64,000 bases of DNA from an uncultured Methylococcaceae bacterium (GCA_903938485.1 CAJADF010000049.1:20544-84543); one strand, 5' to 3'; shown: positions 45,922 through 55,400, counted from the first letter of the stretch. Notes: generated from the sequence alone by a model not told the origin. Numbers and translations are program-made.

Positions 45922-46899
45922 ATGCCACCTGTTGTAGTTTGCGCCTTATACAAATTTGTTACCCTTGATAATTACCAAGATTTACGTAAACCTCTACATA
46001 ATGAAATGGAAAAATTCGATATTCGAGGTACCTTATTACTTGCTTGTGAAGGCATTAATGGCACTATTGCCGGCACAGAACAGGGGATTAATCATTTATT
46101 AGCTTGGTTAAAATCAGACCCTCGTCTTAATGAAATTGATTATAAATTATCATTTACAGACACTATGCCGTTTAACCGAACCAAGGTAAAACTCAAAAAA
46201 GAAATAGTTACCATGGGTATTGAGGGTATAGATCCCAAGCAAGTAGTTGGCACCTATGTCGATCCACTGGACTGGAATGCTTTAATTTCAGATCCTGAAG
46301 TGATACTTATTGACACCCGCAACGATTACGAATTTACTGTCGGTACGTTTAAAAACGCTATCAACCCAAACACCGAAAGTTTTCGGGAGTTTCCTGACTA
46401 CATAGAAAAAAACTTTAACCCGGAGCAACATAAAAAAGTAGCTATGTTTTGCACGGGCGGTATTCGTTGTGAAAAATCCACTGCTTATTTAAAAGAACAA
46501 GGCTTCGAAGAGGTCTACCATTTGAAAGGCGGCATTTTAAAATACTTAGAAGTCGTCCCAGAAGAACAAACCTTATGGCAAGGTGAATGTTTTGTTTTTG
46601 ACGACAGAATCACTGTTAATCATCAACTAAAAAAAGGGCAGTATGACCAGTGTAATGCTTGTCGATTACCGATTACAGAAGCCGATAAAACTAGCCCTCA
46701 TTATGAACAAGGCGTCAGTTGCCCTCACTGTTATGACAAAGTAACTGCCGAACAAAAAACGCGTTTTATGGAGCGAGAAAAGCAAATTGCCTTAGCCCAC
46801 CAACGAGGTGAAACTCATATAGGCAAGGACGCCGCTAAAATATTGGCTGATAAACGAGCCGCCAAAATTAAAAAACAACAAGCTATGCAACAGCAATAG
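45922..46899 (+). CDS. trhO: tRNA uridine(34) hydroxylase TrhO
   Basis: YceA-type rhodanese that makes the 5-hydroxyuridine at tRNA position 34 using oxygen. The N-terminal acylphosphatase-like domain contains [13 protein letters not shown]; the rhodanese domain has LIDTRNDYE and the active Cys in [16 protein letters not shown]; a C-terminal zinc-binding-type region follows ([17 protein letters not shown]). 325 aa is normal. The stop codon lies inside a hexanucleotide repeat. Confidence 0.94.
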   Translation: MPPVVVCALYKFVTLDNYQDLRKPLHNEMEKFDIRGTLLLACEGINGTIAGTEQGINHLLAWLKSDPRLNEIDYKLSFTDTMPFNRTKVKLKKEIVTMGIEGIDPKQVVGTYVDPLDWNALISDPEVILIDTRNDYEFTVGTFKNAINPNTESFREFPDYIEKNFNPEQHKKVAMFCTGGIRCEKSTAYLKEQGFEEVYHLKGGILKYLEVVPEEQTLWQGECFVFDDRITVNHQLKKGQYDQCNACRLPITEADKTSPHYEQGVSCPHCYDKVTAEQKTRFMEREKQIALAHQRGETHIGKDAAKILADKRAAKIKKQQAMQQQ

Positions 46900-46920
46900 C
46901 AATAGCAATAGCAATAGCAA
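46892..46920 (+). repeat. Tandem AGCAAT hexamer at the end of trhO
   Basis: Nearly five copies of AGCAAT. In frame it reads Gln-stop repeatedly, so the first TAG always ends the protein and gain or loss of a unit would not change the product length beyond it. Confidence 0.85.
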
Positions 46921-46934
46921 AACAAGGATTATAA

Positions 46935-47489
46935 ATGTCACAACCCCAATCACTTCCACAACATCTTGAATTAATTAGAGATGAAGTTATTGAACTTGCT
47001 GTAGGTCGCTCAGATATCCAACCTATTGAGTTAGATAAACTTTTAGCATGGTTAGAAACAGACGGATGGGAAGTTCTAATCGAACCTGTTTATAAAGATA
47101 ACTATGCTGTTGATATCTTATATTTGGCAAAGTTATATTTTAATGATCACCAACTAGAATCTTGGTGGGGCATAGACTTAATAGCAATAAATGATGAATT
47201 AAGACTTAAATTTGCTAGAGAAAGAATACATAATGTTTTCGACGATGAAGCGTTTGTAGTTAAATCAATTTGCGCCGCTTATTTCGAAAACGAGCATAAT
47301 GAAGGCGCTTTGATTGGTGCTTATATAGAAATTCAGGGGCAAGGTGGTGCTATCCCTTTCTGGTTAGGAATATTTAGAGATTACGAACATTATTTAGAAT
47401 ACATTAGAGAATCAGAAAATCTGGTTTTGTTAGATGACTGCCCTAACCTTTCTGATGAAGATCTGCTAAAACTATGGAATCATGTATAA
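46935..47489 (+). CDS. Protein of unknown function downstream of trhO
   Basis: 184-aa acidic soluble protein, no recognised domain; SQPQSLPQHLELIRDEVIEL at the start and a late EDLLKLWNHV. AAGGA lies before the ATG. Its 35-base distance from trhO suggests the same transcript. No membrane segment or signal peptide. No function proposed. Confidence 0.75.
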   Translation: MSQPQSLPQHLELIRDEVIELAVGRSDIQPIELDKLLAWLETDGWEVLIEPVYKDNYAVDILYLAKLYFNDHQLESWWGIDLIAINDELRLKFARERIHNVFDDEAFVVKSICAAYFENEHNEGALIGAYIEIQGQGGAIPFWLGIFRDYEHYLEYIRESENLVLLDDCPNLSDEDLLKLWNHV

Positions 47490-47596
47490 ACAGCCTCTAA
47501 TAATAAGGGCTATTGCTTATCACGACCCATCTTTACCACAAACGTTTTTTTTAAAATGCACATATTGGGTTATTTACCCAGTGAAACACTATCAAT

Positions 47597-48538
47597 TTAT
47601 GTAACAGGAATCTGATAGTTTTTTTCTTTAAATAAACGTAAACAGGCATCTACTACGCTTTCATCAAATAAAGTCCCCTTGCCCTCTTCTATAACCTTTA
47701 GAGCTTGATCCAAACCAATAGCCGCGCGATATGGCCGATGTGAAGCCATAGCTTCAATCGTATCAGCAAGCGCTATAATTCTTGACTCTAAGATAATATA
47801 GTTGGTTTTTAAGCCATTCGGATAGCCGGAGCCCTCTAATCGTTCATGATGTTGGTATGCCATTTCTGCAATTGACCAGCAGGACCTAATCCATAGGGTG
47901 TTTCAGCAAACCAACTTACAATAATGTCTTCTGTATAAGCTTTTGCATAGCCAGAGACGCCCGCAATCCGTATTGTTTTATTTTTATCATTTTCAGCTAA
48001 TCCAACCCAAGAAACTAAGTATGGCGGTTGTTCTGCAATCGCATTACACACATTTTGAATTAAATTTTCGACTGTATCTGCATGAAACAAAGCTAAAGCC
48101 GCTTGCGCATAAGCCAACACTGCCCAGTTACGTTTTTCTAATTGCACTTGAGATGCTTGCAATTCAACTTCAACTTTTTTTCTTGCAGTGATATCACGAA
48201 TATTGCATTGAATAACACGTGTATCGCCCACATCATAAGCGTTACTTACAAACTCAACATTTATAATCAAGTCTTGCTTTGTCTTTAAAGGAATATCTTC
48301 ATAACGAATGTAACCTGATGCCTTTAAGGCAGAAAAAGCAGAGATTGCAGACTCTTTATCAACAATTGCACCAATTTCCCAAAGTGCTTTGCCAACAACT
48401 TCATCTTTTGTGTAGCGTAGCAAAATTAACAAAAATGGATTTGCGTCTTGAATTTTACCCGATAAAAAATCAATAATTAAAATGCAACTTGTGCTGTTTC
48501 AAACAACCGTTGTTAGCGTAATTCTGATGAGTTTAAAG
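47597..48538 (-). pseudogene. Degraded PAS-GAF-HD-GYP signalling gene
   Basis: Remnant of a sensor c-di-GMP phosphodiesterase. Reading down the minus strand: LNSSELR, a TAA, then QRLFETAQVA, a frameshift near 48481, a PAS domain (LIIDFLSGKIQDANPFLL onward), the start of a GAF domain (ETPYGLGPAG), then at about 47875 an out-of-frame joint into SIAEMAYQHHERLEGSGYP, the second half of an HD-GYP domain. The HD half of HD-GYP and most of GAF are deleted. One stop, one small frameshift and one deletion joint prove decay. Confidence 0.85.
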
Positions 48539-48700
48539 CGAATATAATCTGTGACAACGCAAAACTCCATTAAAATAAATAATTTAGTTAATTGAGTATA
48601 CGCCTATCCATTAAAATACCTACGGTATTTATTGATAGACAAACATATGCTATAAAACCCTTTAATATAATTACACATGTCATTTATAGGAGTTTAAGCC

Positions 48701-49639
48701 TTGCTCTCGCAGCCGAATCACCACGATAACCCGTTCCCCTTTTTTTATGTTGATTCTGCATTCTCTGAGGAACAATGTGCCGCACTTAAGGCTTTATTTT
48801 TGCAAGACACTGATTGGCAGCATCGGGATGGGGCTTTTTATAGGTGTTCTCTTCGGGATGTTACCGAGGAAATTTCCGCAACATTTCAAACAGAAATACT
48901 TAGTAGAATGCGTGAGATTACAGGTTTGCCACTGATAAATCGTGTTTTAATTACAGCTCAACGAATGTTGCCAGGACAAGTGATCGGTATACACAGTGAT
49001 CGGCCACTATTAGGCTATGAAATCGCTAGACTAGTATTACAACTCAATAAAGAATGGCAAGTTGAACATGGAGGTGTGCTGGAATTATTCTCATCTCCAC
49101 AGAGTGGCGTCGTTTTTAGTGTTAATCCCGAATACAACAAGGCCTTTGGCTTTACACTGAACGTAAATTCATATCATGGTGTCACAGAGGTTACCCATCC
49201 GCGACAAACTGTCGTCTTTAACTTCTGGCATGCGGCCAATACGCCTGAACTTGCGGCACACATTCAAACTTTATTTACCCATGTTAAATTCTCTGAATTG
49301 CCCAGCGCTCTTGATCCAGTGGCTTCGGATGCAGAATCAATTCTTCCCGAAGAGACAACATTACGCGCTGGCACAGCAGCGATTGCACTCCATCGCTGGG
49401 GCTACGATGCACAAACTATAATAAATGGGTACCAGCATAGTGCTGGACTACCTAGCTGCGAGCCAGAGGATGTGGAAATATACGCCGCCGTGCTACTGGC
49501 AGATTGGGTTGCGTATTTACATAGAAATTCGTTTGATCTAACACGCTGGAAAATCTTAAACGACAAACTTGAAGGGATAGAGGTTTTTAAACGCCTAGAA
49601 CCTACATGGCAACTTTGTTTTCCGGAAAAAATAAGCTAA
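48701..49639 (+). CDS. 2-oxoglutarate/Fe(II)-dependent oxygenase
   Basis: 312 aa from TTG 48701, chosen because AGGAG (48688-48692) lies 8 bases upstream. A double-stranded beta-helix with iron ligands HSD (IGIHSDRPLLG) and a distal His (NSYHGVTEVTHPRQTVVFNFW); Arg in HPRQTVVF fits the 2OG site. The C-terminal roughly 100 aa form a helical extension. Similar oxygenases modify ribosomal proteins or peptides; one thought is a RiPP-type peptide oxygenase, but no precursor or radical SAM gene is nearby. Substrate unknown. Confidence 0.82.
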   Translation: MLSQPNHHDNPFPFFYVDSAFSEEQCAALKALFLQDTDWQHRDGAFYRCSLRDVTEEISATFQTEILSRMREITGLPLINRVLITAQRMLPGQVIGIHSDRPLLGYEIARLVLQLNKEWQVEHGGVLELFSSPQSGVVFSVNPEYNKAFGFTLNVNSYHGVTEVTHPRQTVVFNFWHAANTPELAAHIQTLFTHVKFSELPSALDPVASDAESILPEETTLRAGTAAIALHRWGYDAQTIINGYQHSAGLPSCEPEDVEIYAAVLLADWVAYLHRNSFDLTRWKILNDKLEGIEVFKRLEPTWQLCFPEKIS

Positions 49640-49689
49640 CATTGCTTAACAATCTATGTCAATAATCATGAACCAATACTAGCTAAATA

Positions 49690-50346
49690 TTAACCTTCAC
49701 CGTTCATCACCATCGCACCGTATTCTTCTGGCGTAATGATACCCCCTAATTTTTCTGTAATACCTTGATCACATTTGGGTAATACATCTTGTAAGGCATC
49801 AATTCGCTTCCATTGTGGGGCAAAAGTATCCTGACCTTTTTGCGGGATATATTTTGAAGATTCCACACGCTCCATACGGTGGATATAGCGTGGACAGTTA
49901 ATAAATATTTCACTGATCTTTACTCTGATAATCATATCTGCGCTCGGATACTCTGATAGCAGTGGATCATAATCCTGAATAAAAGCATCACCATGCACAC
50001 GAATACGATGTGGCGTTTCAAAATCGATAAACAGCATACCGATCTTAGCATTGCCTTGGATGTTACCCATAGACAGGAACATACCGTTGCCATCATAATT
50101 TGGAAAAATCAATGTCTCTGGATCTAATACTCGAACGAAACCAAGGTTACCTCCTTTATAAGAGCAAGTGGGATAACCTCGATGATCAACAGTAGTAAGA
50201 AAGAAAAAATCTCGGCTCTCAATAAAATACTGATGTTGTTCACTTATCTGGTTTTCGACGATTATTTCTTGGAGTCGATCTGCTAATTGATGGGTATCAT
50301 TTAGTCCCTGCAATTGCCGATGCTCTTTACTGTAAAAATCGCTCAT
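49690..50346 (-). CDS. Pyridoxamine 5'-phosphate oxidase-like FMN-binding protein
   Basis: 218-aa split-barrel flavoprotein of the PPOX family. FFFLTTVDHRGYPTCSYKGG and LIFPNYDGNGMFLSMGNIQ are typical flavin-site segments; INCPRYIHRMERV is near the C-terminal part. True PdxH residues are not evident. Such proteins act on flavins, F420 or haem; the function is not assigned. Monocistronic. Confidence 0.85.
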   Translation of the reverse strand: MSDFYSKEHRQLQGLNDTHQLADRLQEIIVENQISEQHQYFIESRDFFFLTTVDHRGYPTCSYKGGNLGFVRVLDPETLIFPNYDGNGMFLSMGNIQGNAKIGMLFIDFETPHRIRVHGDAFIQDYDPLLSEYPSADMIIRVKISEIFINCPRYIHRMERVESSKYIPQKGQDTFAPQWKRIDALQDVLPKCDQGITEKLGGIITPEEYGAMVMNGEG

Positions 50347-50445
50347 AAAATAGTTCTCTTAATGATTGTGAAAGGCAAAATCGTCAGGGTCTGACGAGTA
50401 TCATTATAATGCAAACCTCATGCGATTATGATTTTACACATTCTC

Positions 50446-51816
50446 TTACGATCTTTTTAAATAAACAACCTCGAGGGACGCCTTTAAGGCTTTATTCAAA
50501 ATCATATAGATATCTTTATCAAAAGCAGCTCTGGCGCTGTCTAGTAAGGTAGGAATCTCCGATTTAGTTTGCACAGTACCTAAGTAACACCATTGATCAA
50601 TCACGTGCAGATCTTCTGCTTCTTTAATTCCAATAACACCGTCGTAGGGCCAATGACTGACTTTTAACTTGGCCATGGCCTGTTGTAACCTAAGTGAATG
50701 GCTCAACATTGATTCTTCACCTACACAACCCCCTTGGCATTTATGCAACTGTCTTGCAAAACAGGGGCGACCCTTTGTTACTTTTTCTAAGCCTAGCATA
50801 CCTAAACAAAGACTATTATCTCGTGCCAATTTACGTAACGCATTATGGGCGTCTCGCTGTGAACGAAACAAACCATATAGATTCTCTTGACCGCCAAAAT
50901 CCAAATCCTCTGCCCATGTCAGCATAGGGATAACACAATCTATTTTTTGTTGTAACTGCCAAGTACATAAATTATTGCTACGTCTTAAACGACGATTATG
51001 CGTGGGTTGCAAGGTCTTAATTAATTGCGCTTCTTTTAATAAAGCCCCTATTTCACCCGCCGTTTCTATATAGTCAATCCGGCGCAATTGCTGAGATAAA
51101 CTCATTTCTTTACCATGCCGGTGATCGGATGAAAAATGTGATAATACTCGCTGTCTAATATGATTACTTTTACCAACATACAAAGGCAAATCATTTTCAC
51201 CGTAAAATAAATACACTCCTGGCGTATCAGGCAACCCTTGAATTAAAGCATCATCGACCTGTGAGGGAATACTGGGATGACCTACCAATTTTTTAACTGA
51301 GGCGGCAATATGTTCAGGATCTGAGGTTTTATGGATGTCTTGCCAAAATTGATAGATTAATTGCGCATCACCCAAGGCTCTGTGTCTGTCCGATACAGTT
51401 AAACCATGCCGATCGATAAGACTATCGAGGTTGTGGTGTTTATGTTCTGGAAATAAAGCTCTGGACAGTTTTACACTGCATAATATAGTGGGTCTAAAGA
51501 CCATATCAAGGCGTTTAAACTCATTTTTTAAGAAACCATAATCAAAACGTGCATTGTGGGCAATTAATAGATATCCCTCCAACAAACCGTTAAGAACATA
51601 TGCTATGTCTTCAAATCTTGGTTGGTGTAAGACCATCTCGTTACTTATGCCCGTTAACCGCTCAATAAAAGCAGGTATACGGGTTTGAGGATTAAGTAAC
51701 TGACTCCATTCTCGCACACCGTCTTCATCTACTAAAACAACACCAACTTCGGTGATACGATCCACCAAAGGATTACCGCCGGTTGTTTCAAGATCTACAA
51801 AAGCTAAACGCAACAA
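50446..51816 (-). CDS. DnaQ-like exonuclease fused to GIY-YIG nuclease (Cho-like)
   Basis: 456-aa DNA-repair nuclease. An N-terminal DEDDh exonuclease has ExoI (FVDLETTGG), ExoII (AHNARFDYGFL) and ExoIII (HRALGDAQ). From about residue 195 a GIY-YIG endonuclease domain follows (PGVYLFYGENDLPLYVGKS, HIRQRVLSHF), as in UvrC and Cho. In E. coli cho is SOS-induced; here the gene lies 69 bases after a 44-aa gene whose promoter shares a 27-bp element with lexA, fitting LexA control. Confidence 0.92.
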   Translation of the reverse strand: MLRLAFVDLETTGGNPLVDRITEVGVVLVDEDGVREWSQLLNPQTRIPAFIERLTGISNEMVLHQPRFEDIAYVLNGLLEGYLLIAHNARFDYGFLKNEFKRLDMVFRPTILCSVKLSRALFPEHKHHNLDSLIDRHGLTVSDRHRALGDAQLIYQFWQDIHKTSDPEHIAASVKKLVGHPSIPSQVDDALIQGLPDTPGVYLFYGENDLPLYVGKSNHIRQRVLSHFSSDHRHGKEMSLSQQLRRIDYIETAGEIGALLKEAQLIKTLQPTHNRRLRRSNNLCTWQLQQKIDCVIPMLTWAEDLDFGGQENLYGLFRSQRDAHNALRKLARDNSLCLGMLGLEKVTKGRPCFARQLHKCQGGCVGEESMLSHSLRLQQAMAKLKVSHWPYDGVIGIKEAEDLHVIDQWCYLGTVQTKSEIPTLLDSARAAFDKDIYMILNKALKASLEVVYLKRS

Positions 51817-51885
51817 TGAATTTAAGATATTAACGCCTTTAATCCCTGAGTACTAAAATCAAGATGATCATTAAATTTACTTAAT

Positions 51886-52020
51886 TTAAGCCGGAACAGA
51901 GTGATGAAATAGGTGTTTCACAAAATGTCTTAATTGCTCACAAGGCTTTTTCTTATAAGCGTTCATGATATCTTGCACTTGGTTAAAAGCTTGATCTCGC
52001 ATGTGTACTTTATGTTTCAT
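51886..52020 (-). CDS. 44-aa protein of unrecognised family, cho operon leader
   Basis: Paralogue of the 44-aa gene after lexA. It begins MKHKVHMRDQAFNQVQDIM and ends FHHSVPA. AGGAG lies 6 bases before ATG 52020; an in-frame ATG at 52026 is too close to it. It has the same length and 20 of 44 identical residues; the shared core is H-K-x-H-M-x-D-Q, I-M, Y-K-x-K-P and E-Q. It precedes the Cho-like gene by 69 bases and follows the shared promoter element. Basic, His-rich, no membrane segment. Unknown function; a small SOS effector, toxin or cell-division regulator is possible. Confidence 0.8.
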   Translation of the reverse strand: MKHKVHMRDQAFNQVQDIMNAYKKKPCEQLRHFVKHLFHHSVPA

Positions 52021-52044
52021 TTTCATCTCCTTTTTGTTTCTATA

Positions 52045-52095
52045 AGTTTATCGCAATTACTTTAAAATGCAAGAAAAAGAGAACAAAAAGAAAAC
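52045..52095 (-). promoter_or_regulatory. cho-operon promoter with candidate LexA operator
   Basis: The 27 bases at 52069-52095 are identical to 27662-27688 before lexA. On the minus strand the repeat pair (GTTTTCTTTTT, GTTCTCTTTTT) runs into a -35 (TTGCAT, 52067-52072), a 16-base spacer and a -10 (TAAACT, 52045-52050). Geometry equals that at lexA although the sequences beyond the 27 bases differ, so the identity reflects function rather than a recent copied segment. Confidence 0.7.
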
Positions 52096-52307
52096 ACAAA
52101 TACACTTGAAGGTTTTATAAGTGGTAAGAACTAATCATTGAATAATATTTCATACTAGACTTAATCATATCTTTACACTGTACTTATGGGGGTATATAGT
52201 GACTTTGAAATAAAAAACCCTATATAAAATATGATTTTTTATTCGATACGCAAAGCTTGATTTATACAGTTTTTGTCTAATCATTAACTAACCTTAGGAA
52301 TTCAGGT

Positions 52308-53066
52308 ATGCAGCAACACAATCTTAGCCCACTAATATTCGCTTTATTAGTTGGCATCGCTACAACGCAAACCTCTGCAATTGCGGCATCAGCAGATAAC
52401 TCAATAGAATCCAACCAAGAAACACCTTATGAATGGACAGGTACCTATGCCGGTGTCAACTTGGGAGCTGTATGGAGCGGCTCAGAATTTAACGCTTACC
52501 ATCCCAACATGGTACCTGCTAATCCAAATGGTGCTTATAATGGTGCTATAGCTGGCGCTGAAGTTAACCCAGGCTTGCAATTTGGTTATCTAAAGCAATT
52601 TCAAAATAACTATGTAGTAGGGGCTGAAGCAGACTTTAGCTATCCCAATAGTAGTACTCATTTTCAACAAAACGACCCCGATGTCAATGCCATGTATGAT
52701 CGCTTTACGCTCCACAACAACTTACAAGGTTCTTTAAGGCTGAGAGCAGGTTATGCCATTGAACGTTTTCTGCCCTACATTACTGCCGGCATTAGCTTTG
52801 CAAGTATGGGACTCAGTTATAACAACGAAAATAGCCAAGAAGCCTACTCTAAAACAACCACTCAAACGGGTTGGGTTTTAGGTGGCGGCTTAGAATATGG
52901 TTTACTCAGTAATTTATCGATACGTACTGAATATCTGTACACGGATTATGGGAAAGCACTTAACTTATCCATCCCTACTGTACAAAACACGGTTGATAAT
53001 TTGGGGGCCGCCCATGCAAGTCTTTACAGTAATGTAGTCAGAGTAGCGATTAACTATCGTTTTTAA
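52308..53066 (+). CDS. Outer membrane beta-barrel protein (Omp25/OmpA-like barrel)
   Basis: 252 aa with signal peptide (FALLVGIATTQTSAIAA) and eight-stranded barrel pattern: EWTGTYAGVNLGAVWSGS, NPGLQFGYLKQF, YVVGAEADFSY, GSLRLRAGYAIERFLPYITAG, and final VVRVAINYRF ending in Phe. Family: porin-like outer membrane beta-barrel (COG3637). AGGA lies near the ATG. It probably has a surface role; no ligand is known. The collagen-like gene follows after 51 bases. Confidence 0.87.
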   Translation: MQQHNLSPLIFALLVGIATTQTSAIAASADNSIESNQETPYEWTGTYAGVNLGAVWSGSEFNAYHPNMVPANPNGAYNGAIAGAEVNPGLQFGYLKQFQNNYVVGAEADFSYPNSSTHFQQNDPDVNAMYDRFTLHNNLQGSLRLRAGYAIERFLPYITAGISFASMGLSYNNENSQEAYSKTTTQTGWVLGGGLEYGLLSNLSIRTEYLYTDYGKALNLSIPTVQNTVDNLGAAHASLYSNVVRVAINYRF

Positions 53067-53117
53067 AGACCTAACCAAACATTTTGAAATTTCATCTCTT
53101 CCTAATAGGAAATCATC

Positions 53118-53801
53118 ATGAGCACTAATCATCAAAAAGCCATCACTCTATTAGCAACGCTAATAACACTTACTGCGACACAAGCTGAAGCTCAACGAAT
53201 CGGCCCCAGAGGACCAACCGGCCCACAAGGTATTCAAGGAGCTACGGGTCCGCAAGGTAATCAAGGTGAACAAGGTGCTACTGGCCCTTCAGGCTCCACA
53301 GGAGCAACCGGTTCGACTGGACCTACAGGAGCTACAGGCCCAATTGGAGAGACGGGAGCAACCGGCGCAACTGGTCCAGCAGCCCAACAGGGATGGATTT
53401 ATTTAACCAGTCAAGATGGAAGCACACTCCCAGCAAGCTTCACTCAAATTACAGCAGGGGGAACGCTTTCATTTGATACTGGACAAATTAAAGCTACCAG
53501 TGATGGTGTTTATCAATTTAATTATACAATTGATCTAAGTTCTGATCCGTTTCAACCGCAATGCTCAGTCTATCTAACTAAGAATGCGACTACAATTCCA
53601 GGATCACAGAAGAACGCTAGTAACTTTTTCATTGGTCCCGGTGGTGGTAACAATAATTTAACTAATACAATGATGATAAGCCTATTAAATGGTGAAAGCG
53701 TATCACTAACTACAAATTGCTTTTCGAGCTCAGGCGATCCAAATGTAGCTGCTATTCAGTTTTCTGCCATACAAGTTGGTTCGACACTGCCACCAAATTG
53801 A
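53118..53801 (+). CDS. Secreted collagen-like protein
   Basis: 227 aa. A signal peptide ([12 protein letters not shown] hydrophobic stretch ending TQAEA) is followed by about 20 uninterrupted Gly-X-Y triplets ([19 protein letters not shown] and on; many GAT and GPT) and a C-terminal domain of about 135 aa resembling the C1q/BclA jelly-roll ([46 protein letters not shown]). Collagen-like proteins trimerise and act as surface fibres. It may share the transcript of the barrel gene before it and ends at a hairpin. Confidence 0.85.
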   Translation: MSTNHQKAITLLATLITLTATQAEAQRIGPRGPTGPQGIQGATGPQGNQGEQGATGPSGSTGATGSTGPTGATGPIGETGATGATGPAAQQGWIYLTSQDGSTLPASFTQITAGGTLSFDTGQIKATSDGVYQFNYTIDLSSDPFQPQCSVYLTKNATTIPGSQKNASNFFIGPGGGNNNLTNTMMISLLNGESVSLTTNCFSSSGDPNVAAIQFSAIQVGSTLPPN

Positions 53802-53829
53802 TTACTTAGACAACACAAAGTAAAAGTTA

Positions 53830-53850
53830 GGGGCGGCTACTTGCCGCCCC
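53830..53850 (+). terminator. GC-rich hairpin after collagen-like gene
   Basis: GGGGCGGC (53830-53837), loop TACTT, GCCGCCCC (53843-53850), followed by CTTCTTAAAT. Strong stem, poor T-tract; probable terminator. Confidence 0.7.
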
Positions 53851-53882
53851 CTTCTTAAATTAAAAGGAGATAGAACATGGCA

Positions 53883-54143
53883 TCAAAGAATATGTAATGG
53901 CGGAAAACCATTGGCAGTCCCATTCAAAATATCCAATTTGTGTGCAATTTCATGAATTACCACGTTTAAGCCAATCTGATAAGCCGTCATGTCCTTCTCA
54001 ACATCATGCCACGACAATTAGAGGGCCTCACCCCCAAGATTCCCCGATAAATATTCTTTCTTGATGATGCACAACACCTGAGAAATCAGTCACATTTCTA
54101 TTAACGCTGAAGGCAGTTGGGTAAACAATTATTTACAGCCATT
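53883..54143 (-). pseudogene. Remnant of a zinc peptidase gene (MtfA-like)
   Basis: On the minus strand the sequence reads in successive frames VYPTAFSVNRNVTDFSG, VVHHQERIFIGESWG, then after a frameshift LSWHDVEKDM and NVVIHEIAHKLDILNGT ending FPPLHIL and a stop. These are the conserved segments of MtfA-type peptidases, with the HEIAH zinc site intact. Stop and frameshift are present and the N- and C-terminal parts are lost, so it is a broken gene. Confidence 0.82.
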
Positions 54144-54156
54144 CAGATAAACACAA

Positions 54157-54351
54157 ATGAAGTATTCCCTATTATTTATTGATAAAACACATATTGATAA
54201 GCTTCATAAACAAGGAGCGATCTTTTATCTGTGGAATACCCCTCGAGACAAAATGGGTATAGTTGGTAAAAAAGAAGTTTTAATTCGATCGGTCACTAGT
54301 TTTGCCACTGAAAAAGCAGATGGGGAAAGGTTTATAGCATTATTGGATTGA
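54157..54351 (+). CDS. Possible short protein of unknown function
   Basis: 64-aa frame (MKYSLLFIDKTHIDKLHK and on) without a ribosome binding site or known relatives. It lies between the mtfA remnant and the hupE end, within a decayed stretch; it could be a real small gene or chance. Confidence 0.3.
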   Translation: MKYSLLFIDKTHIDKLHKQGAIFYLWNTPRDKMGIVGKKEVLIRSVTSFATEKADGERFIALLD

Positions 54352-54379
54352 TATAGTTGGATTTACAAGGCCCAAACAA

Positions 54380-54967
54380 TCAAGAATTGCTATAGACCAG
54401 CAATGACAATCCAACAAGAGTGCAAACTAAACTAAACACGGTTCTCATCATTTTCATTTTAGATTTGGCAAACACACTCAACACAATACCTACCAGCATC
54501 AGAAGCGAAGTTGTTGTTAAAAAACCCAGTGTATAAACCACCAAATTAGCGCTACCAGTTAACTCAGTAGCATGCGCAAACCCGTGATAAACAGCAAAGG
54601 TTGCACTGGTAGCTACGGCCAATACGGGTGAGAAACGTTCCTTTCGCCAAACTATCCACCCTGACACAAGTACGCTTAAAGTAACCCAAAGTTCTACTGC
54701 ATCTAAGAAAAAACCATGATGTTGTAGTTCAGCACCTAAAATCATAAAAGCTAAAAAGCTCATAGGAATTAACCATAATGACTGACCACCTTGTTTAACG
54801 GCCAAAAACCCCATCGCAATCATCACTAAAAAATGATCCAATCCTATTAGAGGATGTATAAAGCCGTCTAACAATCCATGCACAGTACCGACACGCGTAT
54901 GAGCATCAACGGGTAACGATGTTATTGAAATTATGGAACTTAATATAACTAGATATTTCATTTGCAT
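54380..54967 (-). CDS. HupE/UreJ family protein (putative nickel/cobalt transporter)
   Basis: 195 aa with a signal peptide or first membrane segment, then about six membrane segments. The family signature is HPLIGLDHFLVMIAMGFLA, followed by AVYHGFAHATEL; these His residues bind Ni or Co. It probably imports nickel or cobalt for a metalloenzyme. No hydrogenase or urease gene is nearby. A possible FNR/CRP-type site lies about 120 bases upstream. Confidence 0.86.
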   Translation of the reverse strand: MQMKYLVILSSIISITSLPVDAHTRVGTVHGLLDGFIHPLIGLDHFLVMIAMGFLAVKQGGQSLWLIPMSFLAFMILGAELQHHGFFLDAVELWVTLSVLVSGWIVWRKERFSPVLAVATSATFAVYHGFAHATELTGSANLVVYTLGFLTTTSLLMLVGIVLSVFAKSKMKMMRTVFSLVCTLVGLSLLVYSNS

Positions 54968-55400
54968 AAATTTTCCTTAGATAAATATTAATTTGCATTC
55001 GAGGCTAACCATCTTGTAATGTATCAGATGATGAAAAACTCATTGTTGCCATGATGGCGCCAATGTTGATTAAATTAAAGAGGAAGTTTGACAAAAATCA
55101 ACAAATATTGTCAAAACATCATTGATATAAGATAACCCAAAATCAAAAATAAAAACAAGGGGGAAACACCCCAACACTAACCTCCAAACCACAGAGAAGC
55201 CTCTTGTTGCAGAAAACAATTGCAGAAATGCGGGTGACTGATAAAAATAGCAGAATGAGAATGTTATTGCTTATAAAAATTTAACAGATACATTAAAAAT
55301 GTGGCGCAATGATTATTGTAATTTAAAATAAATTAAACATCCTTATTACTTAAATTAAATGATTATTTGTCACAATTCTAATAACATTCAGGAGAAGATA
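54968..55400. other. Intergenic region between hupE and a secreted-protein gene
   Basis: About 430 AT-rich bases with an inverted repeat TTTGACAA (55087-55094) and TTGTCAAA (55108-55115) and no gene. Confidence 0.5.
55088..55101. promoter_or_regulatory. FNR-like site upstream of hupE
   Basis: TTGACAAAAATCAA resembles TTGAT-N4-ATCAA with one mismatch. It might bind an FNR/CRP regulator of hupE. The larger inverted repeat around it makes the reading uncertain. Confidence 0.3.

Noticed and set aside
46892..46920. AGCAAT hexamer array as a CRISPR or phase-variation switch
   Set aside because: Units are 6 bases with no spacers, and each unit contains an in-frame TAG, so copy changes cannot alter the reading frame.
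48279..48476. Plus-strand reading frame over the decayed PAS gene
   Set aside because: Antisense to readable PAS-domain sequence and without a ribosome binding site.
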